Positions 1 to 11,046 of a DNA stretch of 64,000 nt are shown here, piece after piece (the stretch's first letter is position 1; each line of letters starts with the position of its first letter). Both the position numbers and the translations under genes were made by a program. This stretch comes from Macrotrachela quadricornifera (taxonomy: Eukaryota > Rotifera > Eurotatoria > Philodinida > Philodinidae), in NCBI GenBank assembly GCA_022393335.1, contig JAJEKB010020944.1, forward strand, positions 836,051 through 900,050. The letters are read 5' to 3'. Under the pieces are notes generated by a model that worked only from the letters and a program-made list of their open reading frames with translations, was not told the DNA's origin and ran no database searches.

Positions 1-549
1 TTTCTCGCTTCAATCGATGATCTAATTGAAGTCGAAGTGAACACAACAATAATGCTTCTGGCATCTTCAAGTACTTGGAATAGCTGGATAGGCGTGTTTT
101 GATTTCTTCCATATCGGATAGACTATCTTTGATTGAGGAAGAATCGTCATTGTGTACTTCTGTCATCTCTTTCTGTCGTTTGAATGTTGGTTGTGAAATC
201 GATAATTGACTTAAAGATTTCATCGAATGTGCAATGGAGTGTGTTACAGATTGATCTCGTTTTCGTTTATCTACGACTGTTCTCGATTGATGATGATCAT
301 CACACAATTGTGCTTGTCTGGTATGTATCAAATCATGGATGGCTTCGTCAGTCAATCCTCGTGCTCGCCATTTCCGTTTAAAATGATACAGTTGTCGATT
401 TCCATGACATTTCGACTTCTTCTGCTTCATTTCTGTGACCTCGGTCAACTGTAGTGGTGTTACAACACCAGTCAATGTTTGATTGGGAGATAAGTTTTCC
501 CACCAATGATCTTGAGCATCTTGCTTTAGACTACTACTAGAGCTCATCA
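1..549 (-). CDS. Unrecognised protein, basic KCHGNR-motif family, truncated by window edge
   Basis: An open frame of 183 codons runs off the left edge on the minus strand. The ATG at 549 is the first in frame and is followed by a serine run. The visible part begins with a polar stretch, then a strongly basic block containing KCHGNR and KRKWRARGLTDEAI (roughly residues 45-70), then a Ser/Lys-rich linker with SLSQLSISQ, then a helical-looking segment at the edge. I have an impression that this basic motif belongs to a multi-copy rotifer family, but I cannot name a function. A TTTCAG splice-acceptor-like site about 35 bases upstream means the ATG could instead be internal to an exon continuing from the relic at 870-1315. 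No transmembrane segment is visible. Confidence 0.5.
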
Positions 550-869
550 ACATCAATTACTGCGAATATCAACAATAGGCAAAACAAATCTGAAAGAGAG
601 AAAAAAACAATGATAGCGAGTTTTTTTCCTGGTTGACGAACAAGATCGACACACCAATCACGACCACGCATCAACCAAGGATCTCATAGTGGATGATGAT
701 CTCGCATTGGATCGTCATTCAAAACATTACCAATCATATTCAGATTGGTTTATGTATGTGTAATGAAGAGCGATTCAACGAAGAGACGCAACATCACCGA
801 ACATTGTTCGGACACCAAAATACACATCATTCATATCATCATCGTAGTTGTTGTACAAGGAAAAAAAAC

Positions 870-1315
870 ACAACTTACAAACAGCAACAATAGTTACTTG
901 ATACAAATCAAGATCAGACGTTGGAAGAGTTTGATCTTGTTTGAAATGGAAATATTGCATTTGTTCGATCACTTGTCGATGTGAGCAGTGGCGGATCCAG
1001 CAGTAGGCGATCCGGCGACCGCCATCCCTTCACAAGATTTTCGTCCCTTTTTTCTGTAGCAGAAATGAGGAAAAAAGGGGTTGTATTGCCTCAAATAGAC
1101 CTCGAAAAGCATTTATTGATCAGTACCGCCACCCCCTCAGACAAACCGCCATCCCCTCACTTATTTTCTGGATCCGCCACTGAATGTGAGAAAATATAAC
1201 CTGGTGGTGGTGATGGAAGAGCACGAACAAAAGATTCACATTGTTCTTCGGTTCGTTGATTGATTCCTAACGGTTGAGGAAAGATCCAACGAGGGACATC
1301 TTGTTTTAATGAGAT
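870..1315 (-). pseudogene. Gene relic or exon interrupted by a hAT MITE
   Basis: On the minus strand a coding-like stretch reads DVPRWIFPQP, then NQRTEEQCESFVRALPSP, up to the MITE at 986-1182. It resumes in the same frame after the MITE if one copy of the 8-bp target duplication is removed (YIFSH then RQVIEQMQYFHF), showing that the element landed in coding sequence. The downstream part ends at a GTAAGT-like donor near 872, so it may be an upstream exon of the gene at 1-549. A stop lies just upstream of the first visible codons. I do not recognise the product. The MITE introduces stops, so this copy is probably non-functional unless the insert is spliced out. Confidence 0.45.
986..1182. mobile_element. 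hAT-type MITE (197 bp)
   Basis: The ends are a perfect 15-bp inverted repeat starting CAGTGGCGGATCCAG, the classic hAT-like CAGTGGCGGA terminus. The flanks are GATGTGAG on the left and AATGTGAG on the right, a 7 of 8 match to an 8-bp target duplication, the size known for hAT. It has no coding capacity. It sits inside the coding-like relic at 870-1315. Confidence 0.85.
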
Positions 1316-2340
1316 AGTAATAACTATTTTGTTATAATGTCACGACGTGTATCTCAGTACTAATAGAATTAGATGTATGTATGCGATAGTGACAATGAAA
1401 AACTTTATAATTCACACAATTGCAATAAGATTTTCATTACTTCAATGATCTATATATTATCTCGATAATGAATAATTATTTTCATATATGCCAGATTTTT
1501 CGTTCTTAGACCAAATTCATCTTAATCAGATATCAATGTATTTCCTGTTTGAATATTATTTCGATGATTTATCTTGTCGAAGTTACAACTTCGACACTCT
1601 TTTGTAAAGTGTCTTTTACTACATCTTTCTATCATAGAAATAAATTATTATGTATAAGTTTTAATGTAAAAAAAGAAAACTCATTTATACATGCCGAGTC
1701 AACAAATCTGGGCTACCATTCGTATAAAAGATTTAAATGAATGCATTTTCAAATCTAATATTGTTCAGACATATTTTTCGGTCTATACTTGTTGATATAA
1801 AAAATGATAATCAATAAGCAACACATTTAAATTATCTACTCTATGAAAAATCTGTTCATTTTCTCGATTCAAATGTTAAAGTCTGTAATATAAGATGAGC
1901 TGGAATAACTTAACTTAAAATGCATACTTAGTGCTTTCCTAGAAACGATACAGGTGAAATCTGTAAAATTGAACATCACAATTAGTGCATAATATGATTA
2001 TGTTATATTTTAAATTTATCAGTTTACCAATGAGACTTTTAATTTAATCGAAATATGTTCAATTTTTTTTGCATTCTAATACAGTAATTGTGTTATTAAT
2101 TATTCTATTTTTTCCGTTTATTAAGAGGTCTATATGTGTTATATTCTGTATTTCTTAAAAGTAACTCATTTAATAAGAAAAAAAATGAATATTACACAAT
2201 TTATGATGAAAGATATTTCGTCATATAACAACATATAACGGCTCATTCAAGTAACTAAAATACTGATAAGATTTTGCATAATATATACAAAGGAGGTCGA
2301 AAAGAATATCATTTTTCAAAGTATATATTCTAATTTTCTA
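1316..2340. other. AT-rich intergenic stretch
   Basis: No open frame with protein-like composition on either strand. Homopolymers and AT-rich sequence only; nothing supported. Confidence 0.6.
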
Positions 2341-3276
2341 ATCTATTTCTTTAGAAAACAATATATTATCGAATGAATTATGGTTATTAATATTTAGTTA
2401 CTTAGATGGTATTGACATATTGTATTCATTTTTCAAATTAAACACAGATTTTGAACAATTAGTTACATCGTTTATATATTATATTGATCTAAATAGTGTT
2501 TCTTATCGATCATTTAAGCATCTTATGGAAAATATTATTCCATACTATGAAAAACAAATACGCTTATTAACATTAAAAAATTGTTTTCAATTGAAATTAT
2601 TTAATGAAACATGAGAAAATATCAATTTATCAATTGCCATAATATATACAATGTTTAACATTAACTGCTGATCATTGTCGAGTAGTTATAGGAAACTTTA
2701 ATAATCTGATTGAAAAATGTTTATTGATGAATTTTCATTTGGATAAATTTCTTCAAATATCATTGGAATATTTGATTGAACTTCGTATATTTGCAAATAT
2801 TTCTTTAGATTAAACAGTCGAACAGATTGTATTGAATTCACAATTATTGAAAACTCTAACACATTTAACACTAATATCAACAGATGAAAATAGCAATCCA
2901 TACCAAAAATGCCATGGTCATTTTAGTATTGTTAATAATACATATTATATTTATAATACAAAATTTCAACCAATTAGTTTTATGAATGATTATAGACAAT
3001 AATCAACATCTGACAAGAATTTTTTACCAACACATCTTTACAATCTAACTTCACTTAACTTTTATTTTGGTCAGATATCAAATAATATTCAACTAACATC
3101 TAGATTATATTATTTAATTGAAATTCGTTATTATTATGGTAATAATATTTTTGAATTAAATAAAATTGAAATTTCACTTTTACATCGAATATTAAGTTTA
3201 TCACCAAACTTAAAAATCTTTGATATAAGGAGTAAAATTCCACAACAATTTATTGATTTACTTATACTTCTACGTA

Positions 3277-4576
3277 GGGCACTAAAAAAGTTTTTTCGCC
3301 CGGTTCTTCTAGAAGTCGTAATTTAAGGACATCTATTCTATTATAATGACCAAACATATTTAGGATTATGTGCAAAATTTCAGACTTCCACCTTTTACCC
3401 ATCGTTGTATTTTTTCATTTCTTTCGCATCACCCTCACATCATTTTTGATATGAATTTTCAACTCTCACGTGAACAATTTCGCACTATGATTTTATATGA
3501 CTGGAAAATTGGCTTAACATACAATGAAGGCCATGCCCGTTTGATGCAAGCATGGGGGGACCAAGCACCTTCTGACCGCACAGTTCTCCATTGGTTTCAT
3601 GAATTCCAACGGAATAATTTTAGTGTTGAAGATGCTGCCCGTCCAGGTCGTCCGCGAACATCTGTCAACGAACAAACAATTGATGCTGTACGAACAATGA
3701 TTGACAATGATCCTCATTCAACATACCAACAAATAGAGGATATCTTAGGTATTACTTCGCCATCAATCTATTCAATTATTCATGATTATCTAAAGCTACG
3801 CAAAGTTTGTGCTCGGTGGGTGCCACATCAGTTAACTGATGACCAAAAACAGTGGCGCATTCAATTTTGCTGTCATTCACTGAATAGATTTGAAGAAGGT
3901 CAGTCCCGTCGTGTATTTGATATTATAACTGGTGATGAATCTTGGTTCTATCATTATGATCCAGAAACAAAAGAGCAGTCAAAAGTTTGGGTGTCAAAAA
4001 CTGATCCACGTCCAACCAAAGTTCATCGAAACAAAAGTTCCGGCAAAAGAATGGTGGCTGTCTTCTTTATGAAATCTGGTTTAATCAAGTCGGTACCATT
4101 AGAAGCTAATGCAACGGTAAATGCCAGCTGGTATGTCAACACCTGTCTACCACAAGTCTTCACAACTGTATCAGAACGAAGACCAAAAAGTGGTCTTCGA
4201 GGTCTCATTCTTCATGACGATAATGCAAGACCGCATCGAGCTTGGATTACCAACCATTTTTTGACCGAAAATCATGTAGAACCATATCCAAATCCTCCAT
4301 ATTCTCCAGATCTTAGTCCCTGCGACTTCTTCTTGTTCCCAAAACTCAAAAATCAACTACGTGGAATTCAGTTCAACGACGACAACGCAATGTTAGCTGC
4401 CTTAGAACAAGCCATTGACAGCCTCACAAAAGAAGATTTCAATAACTGCTTCAAAGACTGGTTTAATCGAATGCACAAGTGCATTGACGCTGAAGGACAG
4501 TACTTTGAAAAAATACACTAGAATCAGCCTTTGAATATTTATCGTAAGGGCTGGCGAAGAAACTTTTTTAGTGCCC
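3277..4576 (+). mobile_element. Mariner transposon, apparently complete
   Basis: About 1.3 kb bounded by inverted ends GGGCACTAAAAAAGTTT at the left and its complement at the right (one mismatch over about 24 bp). A TA precedes the left end; the right side is CA, so the TA target duplication is imperfect. It carries an intact transposase (3451-4521). It lies inside the F-box pseudogene, giving a clear order of events: the host gene existed before the insertion. Confidence 0.88.
3451..4521 (+). CDS. Mariner transposase (DD34D), intact
   Basis: A 356-residue uninterrupted frame, the usual mariner length. The start is taken at the ATG at 3451 because the protein from there (MNFQLSREQFRTMILYDW) matches the normal start of mariner N-terminal helix-turn-helix domains; the longer frame upstream from 3370 is not family-like. 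The N-terminal half contains a helix-turn-helix and the linker motif ARPGRPRT. Catalytic residues are visible: ITGDESWFYHYD (first Asp), ILHDDNARPH (second), and YSPDLSPCDFFLFPKLK (third), with exactly 34 residues between second and third Asp. The C-terminal helices end near QYFEKIH. It cuts and pastes elements ending in GGGCACTAAAA. The intact frame and near-matching ends suggest recent activity. Confidence 0.93.
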   Translation: MNFQLSREQFRTMILYDWKIGLTYNEGHARLMQAWGDQAPSDRTVLHWFHEFQRNNFSVEDAARPGRPRTSVNEQTIDAVRTMIDNDPHSTYQQIEDILGITSPSIYSIIHDYLKLRKVCARWVPHQLTDDQKQWRIQFCCHSLNRFEEGQSRRVFDIITGDESWFYHYDPETKEQSKVWVSKTDPRPTKVHRNKSSGKRMVAVFFMKSGLIKSVPLEANATVNASWYVNTCLPQVFTTVSERRPKSGLRGLILHDDNARPHRAWITNHFLTENHVEPYPNPPYSPDLSPCDFFLFPKLKNQLRGIQFNDDNAMLAALEQAIDSLTKEDFNNCFKDWFNRMHKCIDAEGQYFEKIH

Positions 4577-5003
4577 CATGTATCAATTGGTACATTAAAA
4601 AATTTACGACCATTAAAATTTTCATCAAATGAAATTCTAATTCATTCAACATTTCTTAATGGATTAGCACAAATTATTTCACCATGTTATAATATCAAAC
4701 ATCTTTATTTATATGGAATTAAAAATCAAAAAACTACTCAATTTCTATTACCAAAGACATTTATTGATCATATGAAAAATTATTTTCCTCATATAATCCA
4801 TTTAGATTTATCAATATGTTTGGAAAATGAAAAAGATAAACAATTATATCAGAGATTAAAATAATGGTTAAATCAATATAATCATGAATTATTGATAATT
4901 ATAGTAGATGTTTTTGACGAAGCAAGATTTAGTTTATGGATATAATAATATACTAAAGTGGGTTTTTTCTATTGATAATATGAAAATCGATTATAGATAT
5001 TTA

Positions 5004-5624
5004 CTTAGGGTGTACCAAAAGTTCGTGGCCTGGTGTTACTTAGCCATANNNNNNNNNNNNNNNNNNNNNNNNNNNNNNNNNNNNNNNNNNNNNNNNNNNN
5101 NNNNNNNNNNNNNNNNNNNNNNNNNNNNNNNNNNNNNNNNNNNNNNNNNNNNNNNNNNNNNNNNNNNNNNNNNNNNNNNNNNNNNNNNNNNNNNNNNNNN
5201 NNNNNNNNNNNNNNNNNNNNNNNNNNNNNNNNNNNNNNNNNNNNNNNNNNNNNNNNNNNNNNNNNNNNNNNNNNNNNNNNNNNNNNNNNNNNNNNNNNNN
5301 NNNNNNNNNNNNNNNNNNNNNNNNNNNNNNNNNNNNNNNNNNNNNNNNNNNNNNNNNNNNNNNNNNNNNNNNNNNNNNNNNNNNNNNNNNNNNNNNNNNN
5401 NNNNNNNNNNNNNNNNNNNNNNNNNNNNNNNNNNNNNNNNNNNNNNNNGCGAACAAAACAGATCTTATCGAAATTTGATTATTATTCAATTAGTTAAAGT
5501 ATGACCAAATAGTATAAAAAAATAGAGCATTCTTTCCTCTATCACACTATATAGAAAGAAAGTTTCTTAAAGTTTACTATATGGCTAAGTAACACCAGAC
5601 CACGAACTTTTGGTACATCCTAAG
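5004..5624. mobile_element. Mariner-like MITE with CTTAGG termini, contains N gap
   Basis: Inverted ends of about 45 bp begin CTTAGGGTGTACCAAAAG on the left and CTTAGGATGTACCAAAAG on the right, differing at only a couple of positions. TA dinucleotides sit immediately outside at 5002-5003 and 5625-5626, the mariner target duplication. The interior is mostly a 400-N placeholder (5049-5448), so its true length and coding content are unknown. Confidence 0.82.
5049..5448. other. Assembly gap (400 N)
   Basis: Exactly 400 N, a standard placeholder size. It lies between the inverted ends of a mariner-like element, where assemblers often break. Confidence 0.97.
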
Positions 5625-5626
5625 TA

Positions 5627-6339
5627 TAAGAAAATGTATAAATAATTTAGTATGTTGAATCAGCTCGATTATACGTATTTTCACGTAGGAAATAAAACGG
5701 TGAATGAATAGTTGACATATAACCTACGACATATCAAAAGTGCAACACGTTCGACTACGATACATTTGATGTCAGTGTGTACAGACATCGCGATCGTATA
5801 ACTTCTGAGATATATGACGACTATTTTGCTCGATCAACTATCAAGAGAGTACTTCATTGTTGATCTTCGTTTGCAAGTTGGAAAAAATCCAACTATTAAC
5901 AATTAGTCAGCTGCCTCATTCATCTGTTTGTTGATCAAACACTTTCTGCGTAAATGAAAATAAATATTCATTCATATTTTGTTGATGAAAAAGATTGAAA
6001 AAAAGATATGTACAACTCTTATAGTATTTATTCTAGTCTAAGTTGAATAAGAAAATATTCATAAATGAGTGTGTGACGAATACCAAAATCGTATAGATAT
6101 TGATTGATACTGTTTCTCTCGATGAATTCAATGTTTTTTTTAAATACATACTCGCGAGAGCCATGACTATGGAAGTTGAAGAAAGTAAAAATGAAACATT
6201 TATTTTTATACGAGAAGAGTTTCGAAAAAAGCTAGAACAAACATGTATAAAATAAAGGGAAGAGAGAAAAGGAAATATTATATTGAAAGATGATTATTTT
6301 ATTTTTTGTGAAACATGATCTGAAAGAGTGTTGAAGTGT
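5627..6339. other. Intergenic stretch, nothing recognised
   Basis: No protein-like frame or clear repeat structure on either strand; only AT-rich sequence. Confidence 0.55.
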
Positions 6340-6343
6340 TTAA

Positions 6344-6759
6344 CCCTTTGAGTCCGGGATTTTTTTATGTCGTAATAAGGACGAGAGAAGTTGATATGCA
6401 AATCAGCCCTATAAAAGTATTTCGATTCGAAACCCCAACTATATTATACCAAAAGAAAGAGCTTCGTCAGTTAAACATTTTTTTGTGACGGAACCTAACC
6501 TTTTAAATGAAACCATAGAGAGTTCTGAGCATGACAACGACTAAAATAACTGAAATTTTACAATTTAAGTTACTGAAAATTCTACATGGTTTCATTTAAA
6601 GATCAAGTTCCGTCAAAAAAAAGTGCTCAACTCATTAAGCTCTTTCGTTTGGTATAATATAGTTGGAGTTTCGAATCGAAAAACGTTTATAGGGCTGATT
6701 TGCATATCAACCTACTCACGTTCTTATTACGACATAAAAAAAATCCCGAACTCAGAAGG
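6344..6759. mobile_element. TTAA-flanked foldback MITE (piggyBac-like)
   Basis: Arms of about 190 bp form a large hairpin: the left arm begins CCCTTTGAGTCCGGGATTT, the right arm reversed begins CCTTCTGAGTTCGGGATTT, and both include CAAATCAGCCCTATAAA and ATTATACCAAA. TTAA flanks both sides (6340-6343, 6760-6763), the target site of piggyBac elements. No coding sequence. A further matching terminus lies at 6918-6936. Confidence 0.8.
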
Positions 6760-6917
6760 TTAAAAATGAACCAGTAATCATCAGTCAGTATGAATAACCT
6801 CAATTGCACAAATATTCTAAATACAAATATTCATACAATTTATATCAATAAATAACTAAAATACCATGTTTTTAAAGATATTCAGTGCGCAAAGTTTCAG
6901 GACGCACGTGTGCGTCG

Positions 6918-6936
6918 CCCGGACCCAAAGGGTTAA
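6918..6936. mobile_element. Extra TTAA terminus of the same family
   Basis: CCCGGACCCAAAGGGTTAA is the inverse of the left end of the element at 6344 with one mismatch, a closer match than that element's own right end. The real unit may be 6340-6936, or this may be a solitary end. Confidence 0.55.
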
Positions 6937-6986
6937 GAGTAGAAATTTCGACCCATCCTCAACCCCCCCTCCCCCTGGCAGTTCGT

Positions 6987-7056
6987 GACCGACAGACTCG
7001 ATGGCCTTTGTCACAGACCATGACCGACAGACTCGATAACCTTTGTCACAGACTGT
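6987..7056. repeat. 35-bp tandem duplication
   Basis: Two copies of a 35-bp unit starting GACCGACAGACTCGAT begin at 6987 and 7022. A third partial start (GGCCGATGAG) follows at 7057, adjoining the next foldback element. Confidence 0.75.
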
Positions 7057-7067
7057 GGCCGATGAGC

Positions 7068-7597
7068 ATTTTTTGAATAAGTTTCGATAAGAACGAGATA
7101 CAGACCTGCGATTTTCACCGTTTCAAAGAGCAGATGAAGACACATCGAACCATATATAGAAAGACTTTTCTAACGACTTTTCTAATGCTATAACATATAA
7201 CAAGAAGAAAAACAGCATGTCTTTCATAAGTGCAATCTCAATTTATCGATTTTCAGGAGTGTACCAGAATCGTCAAATGAAGACCTACAAAAAACTATGG
7301 AAAGGCACTATCCTAACTACTACCAATAAGATATTTTCGGCATTAGAATGAAATTCAGCACCCATTTTTTTCCGCAAAATAGTCGAAAAATGAAGATTTT
7401 TTTATAGCATTTCGATAGAAAATCACTTTTTTAACGCACGAGAGAAATGCAATTCTTTGAAGATGTTTGACTAAAATCTTTAGAAAAGTCGTTAGAAAAG
7501 TCTTCCTCTATATGGTTCGATGCGTCTTCATCTGCTCTTTCAAACAGTGAAAACCGCAGGTCTCTACCTCGTTCTTATCAAAACTTATTCAAAAAAT
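7068..7597. mobile_element. Foldback element, about 530 bp
   Basis: Long inverted arms share ATTTTTTGAATAAGTTT, GATAAGAACGAG, AAGAGCAGATGAAGAC and GACTTTTCTAACGACTTTT, about 125 bp each. No target duplication or coding sequence was identified. Confidence 0.75.
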
Positions 7598-7603
7598 TCC
7601 CAC

Positions 7604-9099
7604 GGTCATTTAACTCTGAAATGGACAATAATCTAGCATAGATTGTAACCTATAAAAGACTAAAGACCATCGTAGACATTTATTTGGACAAACTCTGGAT
7701 ATCTAGTATACAATGTACGCAGTTTCATCGTGTTCCACATCTTTAATCCAGCAGGAATTCCGTTAACAGCTTTTATTTTTTGTTGTAGATCTCTATCTAT
7801 AATATTTTGGTGCTACTAAAATAGACAGCTTTACTAGACGCTTAACAACAATATTGATGCTTTTTTTTATATTGTACGGTACTCAGAATAAAAGATCAAG
7901 TGTATAAGATTCTAACAGAGCTATTTGCTTGTTGATGCAGTTGCTGTAGTTGTCGATACAACATCCGATGTTATATCTAAGAAAAAAATATACTAAAACT
8001 ATAAGAGTTTTTTAAAGTAGAAAGATTTTTGTACTACTGGTCGTTGTATTAACTGGTAAAGTATGTGTCGAAGTGGACGTTATTGCTTATCTCCATTTGC
8101 AGGCATTCATTTCGGTTTAAGAGCACGCATTTGTTTTCCGAACCTCGATGATTTCCTGAAAAATAATATACACAATCGTATGACCAGTACATGTGAATAC
8201 GTACCGATATATGTGAATACATACGAATGTATGAATTCTAGAATTCTAGATTTTTCAGGATATATGTTGCTATACGATTACATGCGGATACATGGCGCTA
8301 CACTCTTACTGAGACCATTGCATTCTGGCAATCTCTTTTGCTCTTATCCTCCCTCAGGTCCTTGCACCATGGTAATTCCTTCCGCCCTTACCTTTCCTCT
8401 CGGTCCCATATGTAGTATTATCCAGTTTGATTTATCATGATAAATCAGAAACTTTATCTTTTCCTTTTTTCATAAACTTACAGGAAGGTGTACTCCTTTC
8501 TTTTCGCTTATTTTTGAATTGATGCTGGACATTAAATTCTTTATTTATATTCGATTTCGAATTAGGTAACTCATGTGAATTTACTTTATTTGACTTCTTC
8601 AAAAAAAACTGATAAAGTGCCACTCTAAGTTGGAAATTTCCAAGCTTATACTTGTTCTCATGAGTTATAGCAGTTTGTTTTGTAAATACGCTGTGCCAAT
8701 AACGGCGCAGTTTTTACTTATATTTACATAAGGTCAATAAAATAGACAGAAAAAATTGAAAAAAACAACATTGGCATTACAGAACAAAAAATAAAAAGAA
8801 ATAACCTTCACTGTATAGTAAAAAAAATGATGTTGTGCAAAGAATAATAAGAACAATGTGTGAGTAAAGAAATCACAGCACGGTTCGGCTACATATACAA
8901 TCAAAACAACTGCAAAAGAAAAAGGTGAGGCAAGGTGAGCAACGGAGAATTCAGAATTATACACAGGAAGAAAAGACATATTTGAGTATATCATTTCGCA
9001 CTCACTAAAACACAAAAGAGTGAAAATTGAATTGGAATACAAATAGTAAAAATATTTTTTTAGAAAAATGCAAAAGGTTATTTATTAGAAATCGTAATA
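7604..9099. other. Intergenic stretch upstream of the ART gene
   Basis: No gene recognised. A 125-codon frame at 8063-8440 has no family-like features and is probably chance. Presumed promoter and 5' untranslated sequence of the ART gene lie at the right end but no motif stands out. Confidence 0.5.
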
Positions 9100-11046
9100 A
9101 TGACTTCAAGATCAACATTATATACACGTTTTCGTGCTCCACGTACAAATCAAACTGAAAATGTAATGGAGAAAATTAATGTTGTTAGTTTGGATATTTT
9201 TATGATTCACTTTATGATAAATAATCCACTGTGTCAAGTAAAAGTTTTCACGATAGACGAAATTGATGAATTTTTTGATTATATAACATCTGGAGTCAAA
9301 GATGTGTATTTGTTTATGTCTAACATTAGTAATAATACATTCATTTCAATGATTCGTGATTGTCCACAAATAAAAACAATTTATATTTTGTGTAATAATG
9401 AACAATGTCAAAATTGCCTACATGAAGACAAAAAAGTAAGAGGAAATTTTAAAGACATAAATGTAATGATACAACAATTTCAACAAGATATTACTACATT
9501 AAGCAATCAATATTATTCTGAACAAAGTACATTTCAAAGTATGGATGAACAAAGTGTTCAATTTCTTTGGTGGAAACTTTTTGATAAATTTATTCAGTAT
9601 ATTCAATACACTGCCATTGACACAAATGAATTTATTGAATTTTCAAGAGAAAATTTTTCGAATAATGAACATGAATTAAGAAAAATTGAAGAATTCGAGA
9701 CGAATTATACACCAGATAGAATATTCTATTGATACACTCACGATAGTTTTCTTTATCCTTTGGTGAATCAAACACTTCGAACACAAAAAAACTTGAATAA
9801 TATATTTAAACTTCGAATGATTCTCAATCATCTTGTATGTGGATTAAAAATTGCACAGACATATTTTCATAACATGACTCATAATGTTAATGTATACCGT
9901 GGTCAAGCTTTGTCTAAAGAAGAAATAAATCAACTTGAAAGGAATGTTGGGAGGTCAGTTTTAATTAGTCAATTTCTCTCGACATCAATCAGGTCATCTA
10001 TTGCAGTAGAATTTGCTAAAGGCCCATATTTTGATCCGTCGATGCAAGGTGTATTATTTGACATTGAAATAGATCCATCTAATATTAATAACGACCTAAC
10101 TCCGTTTGCAAGAATTTCACAATATAGTTATTATAAAGAAGAAGAAGAAGTGTTATTTTCGATGCATTCAGCATTTTTAATTAAATCTGTAGAATTCTAT
10201 GGCCCATTTTGGCTAATTGAATTAAAACTCATGAATAATATATGGGATACGGATTTTGATGAAAGAAGTATTTTTAGTCGACATGCAGATCAAATATGTA
10301 TTCGATATTTATCAAAAGAAAATAAACAATTTATTGCTTTTCAATTGTTATTAGATATTTTACTTAGATTAGATCAAACATTATATGCTAAAGAAGACCT
10401 TTTACATTTCGCAAGATCAAAATATGAAAATAATTCAGAACAACTGAGAAAAATAGATGACTTTGAAAAAAATTATGAATCAGAAGATGCTATTATATGG
10501 TATACAAAAGATAGTTTTTTATATCGTTTACTAAATAAGTCACTTCGTATCGAAACAATTGATCATATTGTTAAAATGAGATATTTTATTAATGATTTAC
10601 ATAATCAATTAGCGAAATCACAAACTGATTTTATTCAGTCACTAAATGGGTTACAGATTTTAACATTATATCGAGGTCAAACTATGAAAATAAATGAATT
10701 AAATGAAATAAGAGAGAATTTTGATGGTTTCATATCAATGAATAGTTTTATGTCCACTACACAAGATTTAAAAGTGGCTGTTGCGTTTTCTGGTGATGGT
10801 ATTACAAGTGAACTCGATGAAATATCAGTGGTATTTGAAATGATAATTGATACGAATATTCGATCAACACCATATGCTAAAGTAAAAAGTGTGATGAAAG
10901 ATGAACAAGAAATATTATTTTCAATGGGATCTATTTTTCGTATTGGAAATGTTGATGAATTGCGTAATCGTGTCTATCGTGTTAAATTAACAATGGTTCA
11001 TATAGAAGATCAATTATGGAACAAACTAACAGCACATTTAGATTAA
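9100..11046 (+). pseudogene. Two-module ADP-ribosyltransferase (R-S-E type) gene with in-frame TGA
   Basis: One reading frame of 649 codons runs from ATG 9100 to TAA 11046, broken only by TGA at 9730-9732 (codon 211). The N-terminal 120 residues resemble the region preceding ART domains in bdelloid proteins. Two homologous ART modules follow. Module 1 shows VYRGQ (catalytic Arg), QFLSTS (Ser) and EEEEVLFS (ExE). Module 2 shows LYRGQ, SFMSTT and DEQEILFS. The R-S-E triad with ExE is known for arginine-specific mono-ADP-ribosyltransferases, which transfer ADP-ribose from NAD to proteins. Comparing the two modules (YTHDSFLYPLVN and YTKDSFLYRLLN) places the TGA at a conserved Trp, so TGG to TGA explains it. 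Catalytic residues remain intact, so inactivation looks recent, or the stop could be read through or be an assembly error. The second part from 9760 could still be translated separately. No signal peptide or membrane segment. Confidence 0.85.

Larger units (their letters stand above)
2350..4944 (+). pseudogene. F-box-type protein pseudogene split by a mariner
   Basis: After a splice-acceptor-like TTTCTTTAG near 2354, the frame reads NILSNELWLLIFSYLDGI, a typical F-box start (roughly 35-40 residues), then continues to a stop at 2614. Further coding-like segments of the same protein follow in other frames: YQKCHGHFSIVNNTYYIYN near 2915-2985, and NLTSLNFYFGQISNNI with SLSPNLKIFD to about 3274. 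The mariner at 3277-4576 interrupts it. Beyond the mariner the frame resumes (GTLKNLRPLKFSSN, then CYNIKHLYLYG, HIIHLDLSICLEN) and decays to about 4944, ending with VDVFDEARFSLWI. Leucine-rich spacing in the second half suggests an F-box/repeat substrate adaptor for ubiquitin ligases. Multiple stops and the insertion make it non-functional. The family assignment rests on recognition, not a search. Confidence 0.7.

Noticed and set aside
4908..5504. Long frames through N runs at 5040-5500 and 19326-19725
   Set aside because: Artefacts of undefined bases.
9730..9732. TGA as selenocysteine or alternative genetic code
   Set aside because: It aligns with Trp, other genes here end normally with TGA, and no selenocysteine context is visible; a nonsense change is simpler.
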